64,000 nucleotides of DNA, taken from contig JAPPHZ010000009.1 in assembly GCA_028820935.1 (NCBI GenBank), positions 124,001-188,000 on the forward strand, given 5' to 3'. Of the stretch, positions 51,945 to 60,712 are shown one piece after another. The notes beneath the pieces were generated by a model. It was given only the letters and a program-made list of their open reading frames with translations. It was not told where the DNA came from and searched no databases. The position numbers and the translations under genes were made by a program. The stretch is from a bacterium. Lineage in GTDB: Bacteria > Actinomycetota > Acidimicrobiia > Spongiisociales > Spongiisociaceae. The stretch's first letter is position 1. Every line of letters starts with the position of its first letter.

Positions 51945-54242
51945 TCAACCGGGTTCGCCGACCCGGTATCCCGGGGGCGGCTTCTCTCCCAGCAGGTGCT
52001 CCACCAAGTAGTCCCAGCGCCGGCGGGTGAAGTACGGATCCTCGTTCCAGGTGCCCCATGTGGCGGCGTAGTCATGGTTCCGGTTGGGAAGCACCAGCAG
52101 GTCGAAATCCCGGTTCGCTTCGATCAGGGCATCGACCAGCTGCAAGGTTGACGCAGGGTTGACGTTGTCGTCCAGGTCCCCTGTGACCAGGAGGAGCTTG
52201 CCTCGAAGGTTCTCCGCCAGCGTCCGGTTGGCCTGTGCGTCCCAGCCTGGTCCCGGAGTCGGCCCGACCCAGCGTTCGCCCCATGTGACGTTGGTGAGCG
52301 CCTGGTCGTGGTTGCCGGACGACGCCACCCCCACCCGGTACAGGTCGGGGAACTCCAGCATCGCCCGGACCGCGGCATACCCGCCCGCCGAGTGGCCGTA
52401 GATTCCGACCCGGCCGAGATCGAGATACGGTCTGGTCTCGGCCAGCTGCGCCAGGACTGCGGCGTGATCGGCCAGGCCTCCCGCCTCTCCCTGCCCACCG
52501 TACGGCGCGTCGAGGAAGGCCCTGGACCTACCCGGTGTCCCCGACCCGTCGACGGTGAACACCACGAATCCGAGATCGGCCAGGCACCGGGTGCTCTCGC
52601 CCACCAGGTCGGTGAAACCGCGGGGAGTTCGCGTGGCCTGCGGGCCGGGATAGATGCTCTCGATGACCGGATATTTCGCAGCCGGGTCGAAGTCGTGGGG
52701 CAGGACGATCATCCCGTAGAGGTCGGTCTCGCCGTCGCTCGCCTTGGCGGAGAACCGTTCGGGGTACCGCCACCCCGATGCCAGGAGGGCCGAGACGTCG
52801 GCTTCGACTATCCGCGCCACCAGCTCGCCCGAGGACTTCCTCAGGACCGTCCTGGGCGGTTGGTCGATCCGCGAGAAACGGTCCACGAAGTAGCGTCCAT
52901 CCGGTGAGAAGTCCACCCACGGGGGCCACTCCCCGTGGGTGGCGTCCTCCGGCGTCAGCAGGCGCGGCGCCCCACCGTCAAGGCTCACCGCATAGAGGTG
53001 GTGGTAGTAGGGATCCCTGGAGGCTTCCCGCCCCGTAGCCATGAAGTAGGCGGTCCGCGTCTCCTCGTCGACCCTCAACAGGTCGGTGACCAGCCATTCG
53101 CCGCTCGTCAGCTGCCTGACGGGATGACCGCCACCGTCGAGCAGGTACAGGTGGCCCCAGCCGCTCCTGGCCGAGTACCAGATGATCTCCTGGCGATCCC
53201 CGCTGACCCAGACATTGGGACGGCCGTAGTAGAGGGCGTTGAGGTCGATCGGAGTCTCGCTCTCCTCCTCCACGAGTACCGAACATCCCCCGGTCGCCGG
53301 ATCGCCCGAGACCAGCCGGACCGAGCGCCGGTCGCGATCCCAATGCACGAAGTACACCGCGTCGCCTTCGGCGGACCACCAGGCGTGACCCAGCTCGATG
53401 GGGGTCAGGAACGGCGACTCCAGCGGGACCCACGACAGGTCGGCGCGCCGACCGGTCCCAGTCTCGAACACGACCAGATGTGCGAGCGGCAACTCGGGAT
53501 CGCCCGGAAGGGCCTGGCGGTAGGAGTGGATGCGGGGTCGCAGCGACCCGCCCGGCGGGGCCGGCTGCCACAGGTGCATCGTCCCGACCCGCCGCTCGTC
53601 GAGTCTATGAGTCAAGATGTAGCGCTCGTCAGGAGACCACATGACCCTCGGGGTGACGGTCCGGTGCCTGAGACGGTCGGTGACCGCCGAGTTGCGACCC
53701 TCCGGAGAGGACCCGTAGCCGAAGGCGGCCTCCGCATCATCGGTGAGAGTTGCCGACCCACCTTCGACGTGATCGACCAGCACCAGGTCTCCCCCGGTCA
53801 CCGTCACCTCGTGTCTCCCGGAGGGCGACACGTTCCCCCGCCGGGTCCCTCCCGGGACGGACCGTTCCCGCAACGAGGAGCCATCCAGCCGGCATTCCCA
53901 CCGGCCGTCGTCGACGGTGAAACCTATCCGGGAGCCACCGGCCACGTACTCGAATGCCTCGAACGGGAGCCGCCGGGGCTCGACCTCCCTCCCGAGGGCC
54001 GCCGAGAGAGCACGGGCAACCCGCCGGTGGTCGAACGCTTCTCGCTGGTGGCCGTTCTCGACGTCAACCAGCATGAAGCGGTGACCCGAGGCCGATTCGG
54101 AGCGGTACCAGAAAGCGGTGGAATCCGGTAGCCATCGCACCTCTGTCTCGAGGTTGAACACCAGGGACTTGACATTCCGATAGAGCATCGCTTCCGCGCG
54201 CCGGTACCGCTCCCACATGGCCGGTTGCTGCTCAGAGCTCAT
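51945..54242 (-). CDS. S9-family serine peptidase (dipeptidyl peptidase IV-like)
   Basis: Cytosolic or secreted oligopeptidase, 765 aa. A beta-propeller occupies about residues 20-500 and the alpha/beta hydrolase the rest. The catalytic triad is Ser618 in GIYGHSAGGYAA, Asp691 in VTGDLDDNVNP and His723 in LPNRNHDYAA. Inside the propeller, WSPDERYILTHRLDERRVGTMHLWQP is characteristic of DPP4 homologues. No signal peptide is seen. It is the last gene of the minus-strand run from the metal ABC importer, 109 bp downstream of the formamidase-family gene. Confidence 0.88.
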   Translation of the reverse strand: MSSEQQPAMWERYRRAEAMLYRNVKSLVFNLETEVRWLPDSTAFWYRSESASGHRFMLVDVENGHQREAFDHRRVARALSAALGREVEPRRLPFEAFEYVAGGSRIGFTVDDGRWECRLDGSSLRERSVPGGTRRGNVSPSGRHEVTVTGGDLVLVDHVEGGSATLTDDAEAAFGYGSSPEGRNSAVTDRLRHRTVTPRVMWSPDERYILTHRLDERRVGTMHLWQPAPPGGSLRPRIHSYRQALPGDPELPLAHLVVFETGTGRRADLSWVPLESPFLTPIELGHAWWSAEGDAVYFVHWDRDRRSVRLVSGDPATGGCSVLVEEESETPIDLNALYYGRPNVWVSGDRQEIIWYSARSGWGHLYLLDGGGHPVRQLTSGEWLVTDLLRVDEETRTAYFMATGREASRDPYYHHLYAVSLDGGAPRLLTPEDATHGEWPPWVDFSPDGRYFVDRFSRIDQPPRTVLRKSSGELVARIVEADVSALLASGWRYPERFSAKASDGETDLYGMIVLPHDFDPAAKYPVIESIYPGPQATRTPRGFTDLVGESTRCLADLGFVVFTVDGSGTPGRSRAFLDAPYGGQGEAGGLADHAAVLAQLAETRPYLDLGRVGIYGHSAGGYAAVRAMLEFPDLYRVGVASSGNHDQALTNVTWGERWVGPTPGPGWDAQANRTLAENLRGKLLLVTGDLDDNVNPASTLQLVDALIEANRDFDLLVLPNRNHDYAATWGTWNEDPYFTRRRWDYLVEHLLGEKPPPGYRVGEPG

Positions 54243-54351
54243 CCGGCTCGATCCTGCGACCGGCCTGGATGGTCACGCCTCGCATGCCGAACCCGGTCCG
54301 GCGCCGCACCAACTACGGCTAGCCCGTCGAACGAGGGGACCCTTCCGCGGA

Positions 54352-55278
54352 TCAAACGAGTCCCCGGAGGAGTTCCTGTCTGACACCTGCGACGTAGGTG
54401 ACCGTCGGGTTCACCACCTGGGTGGCGCGCGCCTCGAGGACCTGGCTCAGTAGCAGGACGGCTTCTCGGGGTCCGAGCCCGTAGTCGGCATGGAGCCAGC
54501 GGATCAGCTCGGTCACCGCCACCCGGAGGGCGCTCTCCGCAGGCCGGTCGGCTGCGACCGTGAAGATACGGTCGGAGGTGACGATCCGGGGCCAGGTCAT
54601 CTCGGCCGGACGTTGCATGAGTTGGACCCTCAGCCGCAGGAGAGCACTCGTCTCGATACCGGTACCCGAGACCTCGCCGTCGCCCTGCACGGCGTGAACA
54701 TCGCCGATATGCAGCAGGGCCCCGGGGACATTGACCACCAGACGCACCCTGGCGCCCGGCCCGACCTCCTGCACGTCCATGTTCCCGCCCCAGTTGCCGA
54801 CCCGCACCGTCGACTGCGCTTCGTGGGCGGGGGCAACGGCCACCATCCCCACCATCGGTCGGGTGGGGATGGCCAACCCTCGACTCCAGATCACGTGGTC
54901 GCCACGAATCCGGACGACACGCGCCGCGGCGAGGTCTCCGACCGGAACGGGTGATCTCGGAAAGAGCCGGTTGCTCCCCGCGAACGTGGTGTACCCGACC
55001 GGCGCCAGCTTCATGTCCTCGATCACGACCTCGACCGCCATTCCCGGCTCGGCTCCGTCCACCCAGATTGCGCCCGAGGACGGGTTGGCGCCCTCAACCT
55101 CGTAGGAGTGGTGTTCCGACCACTCCTCCCGAAGGTCGTCAGGCACGGCGGAGATGTCAGGACCCCGGTTCATCTGGGTGACCACCTCGAACACCTCGCC
55201 CGGCTCAACCCGAAGGGTGGGAGGGTTGTTCGGGCTCGCTTCGTAGTAGAGGGGAGAAGGCCCCTGGCGCCGGATCAC
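54352..55278 (-). CDS. acetamidase/formamidase-family protein
   Basis: FmdA/AmdA family, 308 aa, hydrolysing a short amide to ammonia and a carboxylate. It has VEPGEVFEVVTQMNRGPDIS, NPSSGAIWVDGAEPGMAVEVVIEDMKL, WGGNMDVQEVGPGARVRLVVNVPGALLHIGDVHAVQGDGE and ETSALLRLRVQL. Zinc-ligand residues (Asp, His) are in the GDVHAVQGDGE segment. The start is GTG 55278, seven bases after the SelA-like stop. The open frame extends further but overlaps the neighbour. Confidence 0.85.
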   Translation of the reverse strand: MIRRQGPSPLYYEASPNNPPTLRVEPGEVFEVVTQMNRGPDISAVPDDLREEWSEHHSYEVEGANPSSGAIWVDGAEPGMAVEVVIEDMKLAPVGYTTFAGSNRLFPRSPVPVGDLAAARVVRIRGDHVIWSRGLAIPTRPMVGMVAVAPAHEAQSTVRVGNWGGNMDVQEVGPGARVRLVVNVPGALLHIGDVHAVQGDGEVSGTGIETSALLRLRVQLMQRPAEMTWPRIVTSDRIFTVAADRPAESALRVAVTELIRWLHADYGLGPREAVLLLSQVLEARATQVVNPTVTYVAGVRQELLRGLV

Positions 55279-55285
55279 CTGCCGA

Positions 55286-56452
55286 TCATCCTCCCAGGAT
55301 CTCCGCCAACCTGTCGGCGATGACCTTCTCCTGGCCGGCCTGCAAGGTGGAGACGCGAACGTCGAGATAGTCCCGCTCCGGGTCAACCCACTGGTAGTGA
55401 GGGCGAAGGATGATGCACGGCTCCCCGTCGTATAGCTCCCTGACCACGTCCGCCAGGGTCCTGGGTGAGCGGGAGCGGTCGAACGTGACCCGCAGGGAGT
55501 CCGGCGGTTTCGGATCGGCGGTAACGGAGCCGTCCTCGTAGGAGAAGCTCAGGAACGGGAACGCCTGGAGGCGAGACCGCATGTTCTCCATAAGCCGCCG
55601 GTAGTGCCGGAAGCGCCGGCCGTGGTCCATCTCCGTCCAGTTCTTGAGAGCTGCGTAGGCCGCCATTATCTCGGCGCGACCGACCTTCATGTGCCTTCCG
55701 AATGCCTGCGCGTCAGGCCCCTCGAAGGCCAGGTAGCTGTTCCTGCGAGCAGCCGCGATGCCGGCGGCTGATCCGGTGAGAATGCCCGCCATCGAACCGG
55801 CGCCGAAGAACTTCCCGCTGTAGGTGGCGAAGTCGGCGCCGGCGCGAACGTACTTGCTGAAGTTCTCGAGTGGGTAGACCTGCTCGGCCGCGTCGACTAT
55901 CACCGCCAGGCGATGGCGCCCGGCTATCTCGAGAACCCGGTCGAACGGAACCACGTTGGGCGCGCCGGGAGCGTAGAAGAAGATCCCGGCCGTCCGCTCG
56001 CCGATGACCTTCTCGATGTCTTCCTCCGTGGTGGAACGCTCGTCGCCGGCCGGCACGATCCTGCCGCCGGCGCCCTCGAGACACCGATCGTAGAAAGTGC
56101 GCCTTCCGGCCTGGACCACGAACTCGTTGCGGAGCCCGGTTGTATCGGGGATCCGCGCCACCAGGTCCTTCCTTCCGTCGGTCATGCAGGCCGCCGTGGC
56201 CAGGACTGCCGCGGCCGCGGCTCCAGGGGTCACCATTGCTGCCTCGATCCCGAGCATCCCGGCGATCGCCTCGCCGGCCGCGTCGGAGAGGCTTTCCACT
56301 TCCAGGAAGGACTCGTTGGCGACCGACACGGCTTCAAGCACCGGTCCCCGGGGGAGGCTGCCGCCCAGCCCCGTCAGGTCGTTGTGCGCGTTGATAACAG
56401 GGCGAACACGCAACTCAGAAAGAAGCCTGTGCCCGGTCCACCCACCACTCAT
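55286..56452 (-). CDS. SelA-like PLP-dependent enzyme
   Basis: Fold-type I PLP protein related to SelA and D-glucosaminate-6-phosphate ammonia-lyase/DgaE, 388 aa. It has VINAHNDLTGLGGSLPRGPVLEAV in the N-terminal arm, NAD-independent PLP-binding VIVDAAEQVYPLENF, and the Schiff-base Lys in FATYSGKFFGAGSMAGILTG near residue 215. No selenocysteine machinery is nearby, so it is unlikely to be selenium transferase. It probably performs an elimination or side-chain cleavage on an amino acid or amino sugar acid. Confidence 0.83.
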   Translation of the reverse strand: MSGGWTGHRLLSELRVRPVINAHNDLTGLGGSLPRGPVLEAVSVANESFLEVESLSDAAGEAIAGMLGIEAAMVTPGAAAAAVLATAACMTDGRKDLVARIPDTTGLRNEFVVQAGRRTFYDRCLEGAGGRIVPAGDERSTTEEDIEKVIGERTAGIFFYAPGAPNVVPFDRVLEIAGRHRLAVIVDAAEQVYPLENFSKYVRAGADFATYSGKFFGAGSMAGILTGSAAGIAAARRNSYLAFEGPDAQAFGRHMKVGRAEIMAAYAALKNWTEMDHGRRFRHYRRLMENMRSRLQAFPFLSFSYEDGSVTADPKPPDSLRVTFDRSRSPRTLADVVRELYDGEPCIILRPHYQWVDPERDYLDVRVSTLQAGQEKVIADRLAEILGG

Positions 56453-56494
56453 AGGGCGGACTTACCCCCGATCATCGACACGATCCGGCACCGA

Positions 56495-57484
56495 TCATCC
56501 CTCGGCCGGGGTCGTGAGTATCTCCGCCAGGCGGTCGGCGCCGATGCTCCCGCCGCTCACGATGCAGGCGACGGGGCCATCCCTCAGCTCGCCGAGCGCG
56601 GCGGCCAGGGACATGGCGCCGGAACCCTCCGCCACCAGCTTGTTCCCCAACGCCAGGCGAGCGATGGCGGTACGAACGTCGTCCTCCGAGACCACGACCA
56701 CCCTGTCCACCACCGAACTCACCAGCGGGTACATCTCGTCTACCACCACCGGCACGCTCGTGCCGTCGCAGATGGTCTCCCCTGCCTGAACCCATGTGGG
56801 CCTGCCGGCCTCCAGGGCCGCTCCCAGCGAGGGACAGGCCGAGCTCTGCACCCCCACCACCTCCACGGCCGGCCGGAGTTCCTTGATCACGCTGCCAATC
56901 GCCGCCACCAGACCGCCGCCACCGACAGGTATGTAGACGGCCGCCAGTTCGGGCAGCTCGTCGAGTATCTCCATTCCGATCGTTCCCGAACCCGCCAGCA
57001 TCGAGGGGTCACCCCACGGGTTGAGGTAGCTGTACGGTTCCCGCTCCCACCCCCGGTCGAAGACGTAGTCCATCAGTGCCGAGAACGGCACCGGCACCGG
57101 CGTGACACCGTAGGAGCGGACACCGTCGACCTTCACTCTTGGGGCACTGTCCGGCAGGAGGCTCCTGGCCGGGACCCCTAGAAGGCGGGCCACGTATCCG
57201 AGGGCCTGGGCGGTATTGCCGGCGCTCTGAGTGCTCAGCCCCCTCTCCCGTTCGGCACCGGACAGCGATCGGGCCCAGTTCAGCACGCCCCGGAGCTTGA
57301 ACGATCCGGCCGGCTGGAGGCACTCCGCCTTGAGCCAGACCGGTTCGCCGTCCTCCATGGTCTTGTACCGCAACAGCGGTGTCCGCAACGCAACTCCCTC
57401 GATGCGCTGAGCCGCCTCCTCCACGTCACCGATTGATGGCGGGGGAATCGGAGGGCCGCCCGATCCGGTTCTCATCTGGCTCAT
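56495..57484 (-). CDS. threonine/serine dehydratase-family PLP enzyme
   Basis: Fold-type II PLP enzyme (IlvA/Sda-like), 329 aa. It has PLP-Lys in LQPAGSFKLRGVLNWA, substrate loop STQSAGNTAQAL, phosphate site PVGGGGLVAAIGSVIKEL and the terminal VACIVSGGSIGAD. There is no regulatory ACT domain, suggesting a catabolic role. The start at ATG 57484 has GGGAG upstream and sits four bases after the ATPase stop. Likely substrates are Thr, Ser, diaminopropionate or a 3-hydroxyaspartate type, which cannot be separated here. Confidence 0.85.
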   Translation of the reverse strand: MSQMRTGSGGPPIPPPSIGDVEEAAQRIEGVALRTPLLRYKTMEDGEPVWLKAECLQPAGSFKLRGVLNWARSLSGAERERGLSTQSAGNTAQALGYVARLLGVPARSLLPDSAPRVKVDGVRSYGVTPVPVPFSALMDYVFDRGWEREPYSYLNPWGDPSMLAGSGTIGMEILDELPELAAVYIPVGGGGLVAAIGSVIKELRPAVEVVGVQSSACPSLGAALEAGRPTWVQAGETICDGTSVPVVVDEMYPLVSSVVDRVVVVSEDDVRTAIARLALGNKLVAEGSGAMSLAAALGELRDGPVACIVSGGSIGADRLAEILTTPAEG

Positions 57485-57488
57485 TCGT

Positions 57489-58322
57489 TCAACTCCCGTC
57501 ATCGCTGCCGGCATGGACCGGAGCGTAGGGTATGCACATCGGAGACCCGGTCCTCGGGTCGGTAACCACGGCGGCCTCGACCCCGAAGCAATCCCGTAGC
57601 AGTCCCGGCGTCAGCACCTCGTCGGGAGCCCCGTCCGCGACCACTTCACCGCGGGACATGGCGATCATTCGATCTGAGAACCTGGCCGCATGGTTGAGGT
57701 CGTGGAGCACCATGACGACGGTCACCCCGCGGTCTCGATTCAGGCTTGACACCAGCTCCAGCAGATCCAGTTGATGACCGACATCCAGGAAGGTGGTGGG
57801 CTCGTCCAGGAGGAGGATCTCGGTCTGCTGGGCGAGGGCGAGCGCCATCCAGGCCCTCTGGCGCTCGCCCCCGGACAGCGTGTCGATGGGACGGTGGACG
57901 AAATCCTCGAGGCGGGTCAGCCGGAGGGCTTCTTCGATGGCATCATCGTCCTGGCGGCGCAGCATCCCGAGCGCTCCGACATGGGGGAACCGGCCTTGCT
58001 CGACCAACTCCAGCACGGTGAGTTCGGCCGGGACCTCGTGCACCTGCGGGAGGATCGCCATCTGGCGAGCCACATGCCGGGTCGGCAGGCCGTTTATGTC
58101 CTGGCCGTTGAGGTGCACGGCGCCCGCCAGCGGAGCGAGCAGGCGCGCCAGAGTCTTGAGGGTGGTGCTCTTCCCCGATCCGTTCGGACCCACCAGCGAC
58201 GTCCGGCTCCCCCTCTCCACGCTAAGGCTGAGGCGCTGTGATACCACGAGCCTTCCGTATCCGGTGGAGATCCCCTCGGTCAGGATGGCGGGGCCTCTGA
58301 TCATCGACTCCTTCCCGGTCAT
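57489..58322 (-). CDS. metal/siderophore ABC transporter ATPase (FecE-like)
   Basis: ATPase of a FecCDE-type importer, 277 aa. Walker A GPNGSGKST (about 45-53), Q-loop LPQVHEV, signature LSGGERQRAWMALAL and Walker B ILLLDEPTTFLD with the switch His in VLHDLNHAARF. Its ATG overlaps the upstream permease stop as ATGA. It is followed after four bases by the dehydratase-like gene, making metal uptake and the PLP enzymes one transcription unit. Confidence 0.92.
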   Translation of the reverse strand: MTGKESMIRGPAILTEGISTGYGRLVVSQRLSLSVERGSRTSLVGPNGSGKSTTLKTLARLLAPLAGAVHLNGQDINGLPTRHVARQMAILPQVHEVPAELTVLELVEQGRFPHVGALGMLRRQDDDAIEEALRLTRLEDFVHRPIDTLSGGERQRAWMALALAQQTEILLLDEPTTFLDVGHQLDLLELVSSLNRDRGVTVVMVLHDLNHAARFSDRMIAMSRGEVVADGAPDEVLTPGLLRDCFGVEAAVVTDPRTGSPMCIPYAPVHAGSDDGS

Positions 58323-59407
58323 CGCGTGCGTTCCCGCATGAGGTAGAGGAAGAACGGTGCTCCCACCAGGGCGGTGAAGGCGCCAACCGGGACACGGCTA
58401 CCGCTTTCGGTGCGGATGTCGACGAACGGAATCCAGTCGAGCGAGAAGACGCGAGCGAGAAGGTCGGCGGCCACGAGAATGACGGCGCCCACCAGCGCGG
58501 AGCAGGCCAGCAGCCTCCGCAGGTCCGAGCCCACCAGGGTGCGAGCCAGGTGAGGACCTATGAGGCCCAGGAACGCGATCCCGCCGACCACGGAGACCGA
58601 TCCGGCCGCCAGCACGACCGCGGTCATGAGGATGAACGCACGGGCCAACTCGGAACGCAGTCCGAGGCTCACCGACGTGCTGTCTCCCAGTTGGAGCGCA
58701 TTGGCCAGTGGTATGACCAGCACCACCAGAGGAGTGGCCAGTGCCGCAACGGGCACCAGGAAGACCAAGTGGTCCCACGTCCGCGTGCTGAGCGATCCCA
58801 CCAGCCACCTGACGATCGAGTCGATGTGGCTACCCGAGATCAGGACCATGAACGACGTGACCGACGAGAGCGCGGCGGCAACGACCACCCCGGTGAGGAT
58901 GAGCCGGATGGGATCGGTGCCGGCGCGGCGGTAGCTGAGCACGTAGACGATGGCTCCTGCTGCCAGACCACCCGCGATCGCCGCCAGGGGCACCAGGGCG
59001 TTCAAATCGTTCAGCGCCCCCTCCGACCCGAAGGTGATCACTAGGGCCAAGACCGCACCCAGGACGGCGCCCTGCGTCACCCCGACGGTCGCGGGAGCGG
59101 CCAGGGGATTCCGGAGAACCGATTGGAGCAGCGCCCCGGACGAGGACAGCATGGCCCCGGCCAGCGCGGCGATCAGGACACGGGGGACCCGCACTTCCCA
59201 CACCGAGATACGGTGGTGAAGCTCCTCCGCTTGATCGATCAGGGCTTTGAGGACGAGATCGGGACCGAAGATGACCGGGCCCAGCATCACGTAGGCGAAC
59301 ATCACGGCCAGCAGCAATGCGCTGAGCGCCACTAGTACCTGCCGGGACCGGACCTCCGGAGTGACGCCGGTTTTCCGGCGCCGGTCGACGGTGGCGGTGA
59401 CGGTCAA
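58319..59407 (-). CDS. FecCD-family metal/siderophore permease
   Basis: Ten-span permease, 362 aa. It has VRVPRVLIAALAGAMLSSSGALLQSVLRNPLAAPATVGVTQGA, the family signature, and GGIAFLGLIGPHLARTLVGSDLRRLLACS for ATPase contact. The start is taken as TTG 59407, which overlaps the upstream stop as TTGA. A longer frame begins inside the neighbouring gene. It pairs with the permease at 59404-60459 as a heterodimer. Confidence 0.9.
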   Translation of the reverse strand: MTVTATVDRRRKTGVTPEVRSRQVLVALSALLLAVMFAYVMLGPVIFGPDLVLKALIDQAEELHHRISVWEVRVPRVLIAALAGAMLSSSGALLQSVLRNPLAAPATVGVTQGAVLGAVLALVITFGSEGALNDLNALVPLAAIAGGLAAGAIVYVLSYRRAGTDPIRLILTGVVVAAALSSVTSFMVLISGSHIDSIVRWLVGSLSTRTWDHLVFLVPVAALATPLVVLVIPLANALQLGDSTSVSLGLRSELARAFILMTAVVLAAGSVSVVGGIAFLGLIGPHLARTLVGSDLRRLLACSALVGAVILVAADLLARVFSLDWIPFVDIRTESGSRVPVGAFTALVGAPFFLYLMRERTR

Positions 59408-60459
59408 GGAATGGCCCTTCGCCGCACCAGCCCTCTTTGCATGAGCACCAGTAATGCTGGGGCGCCGAACACGACCGTCCACAGACCGACCGCGATCTCG
59501 TGCGGATGGAGGGCGAGCCGGGCAGCCATGTCGGCACTGACAACGAGGATCGCCCCCACTGCGGCGGAAACGGGGAGGACGATCCGGGCGTCCGAAGTCC
59601 GCAGCAACCTGCGGACGACGTGGGGCGAGACGAGCGCCACGAATCCGATCGGGCCCGCAATGGCGATCACCGGCGCCACCAGCAGGACCGCCGCGGCGAA
59701 GAGGAGCGCCCTGGTACGCCGGACGCCGACACCGAGGCCTTCGGCCATCTGGTCACCCAAGGCCAGGATGTTCAAGGGCCTTCCGGCGAGGAGGAAGACA
59801 ACCGGGAGAGCAATGGTCCAGGGGGCCACCAAGCGCACCTCCTCCCATTGAACGTCGGAGAGGCTCCCGACCAGGAAACGGTAGATGATCGAGACACCTC
59901 CGAAGTTGGGAGCAAGCGTTATAACCGCTATCAGCAGCGCGTTCAGCAGGGCCGTGAACGCTGCTCCGACCAGCAGCATGCGCATGGGGTTGCTCTTGAG
60001 GCTCACCAACGACAGGATCAACGTGCCCGTCGCCAGCCCGGCCGCGAGAGCGGCCAGCGGCAGGGCGATACCCGGAAACGGGAGCCGGAAGGCGACGATG
60101 GTGGCGACTGCCAGCGAGGCTCCTGCGGACACGCCGATCAGCTCAGGACCGGCGAGGGGGTTCCGGAGCGTGTCCTGCATCACCGCGCCCGAAACGCCGA
60201 GCATCCCACCGGCCACCAGTCCGCCGATCACTCTCGGAAGCCGGAGGTTCTGGACGATGAACCGCTGGTTTCCCTCGGACGTGCCCGATCCGGACAGTGC
60301 GTTCAGTACCTGCCCGACCGACAGATCGGGGGTTCCCTGCATGAGTGACACCACGGCCACCGCTGTGCACAGGCAGGCGATGAGGAGCACCACGATGGCA
60401 GCCCGGGCCGACCTGCCGCGGAACAGGGAACGCCTCCTCAGTAAGCCCCGATCATTCAT
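59404..60459 (-). CDS. FecCD-family metal/siderophore permease
   Basis: Ten-span permease, 351 aa. It has LRLPRVIGGLVAGGMLGVSGAVMQDTLRNPLAGPELIGVSAGA and GPIGFVALVSPHVVRRLLRTSD with the ATPase-contact helix. It is separated from the binding-protein gene by 253 bp, which contain a 14-bp perfect hairpin. Its stop overlaps the next permease start. Confidence 0.92.
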   Translation of the reverse strand: MNDRGLLRRRSLFRGRSARAAIVVLLIACLCTAVAVVSLMQGTPDLSVGQVLNALSGSGTSEGNQRFIVQNLRLPRVIGGLVAGGMLGVSGAVMQDTLRNPLAGPELIGVSAGASLAVATIVAFRLPFPGIALPLAALAAGLATGTLILSLVSLKSNPMRMLLVGAAFTALLNALLIAVITLAPNFGGVSIIYRFLVGSLSDVQWEEVRLVAPWTIALPVVFLLAGRPLNILALGDQMAEGLGVGVRRTRALLFAAAVLLVAPVIAIAGPIGFVALVSPHVVRRLLRTSDARIVLPVSAAVGAILVVSADMAARLALHPHEIAVGLWTVVFGAPALLVLMQRGLVRRRAIP

Positions 60460-60649
60460 GGATGGGGGTTTGTGGGGGTGACGGGAATAGGTGCTCCTCG
60501 CTCCTGACCTGGGGTTATAGGCATTTTGGCAGCCCTATCTCCCGGCCGGTGTGAAGTCAGCCGCAGGGTGAGGGGTGGCTAATTCGCAGATTATGTGCTC
60601 GACGTGGCCTGATCCGCGTCGGTGTGCTGGGAACAGGAATGATCGGGGC

Positions 60650-60685
60650 TAGGGGAGGGTCGTGAGACCGGACGACCCTCCCCTA
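60650..60685. terminator. 14-bp perfect hairpin between binding-protein and permease genes
   Basis: TAGGGGAGGGTCGT at 60650-60663 pairs perfectly with ACGACCCTCCCCTA at 60672-60685 across an 8-base loop. It follows the binding-protein stop (60713) on the minus strand. There is no T-tract. It is a likely attenuator or RNA-stabilising stem. Confidence 0.7.
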
Positions 60686-60712
60686 ACAGGCTTACCCCCG
60701 CGGTGATCCCAC

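Noticed and set aside
55286-56452. Selenocysteine synthase (SelA) and a selenoprotein system
   Set aside because: The fold is SelA-like, but no selB, selD, tRNA-Sec or in-frame TGA selenoprotein was seen. The context is amino-acid breakdown.
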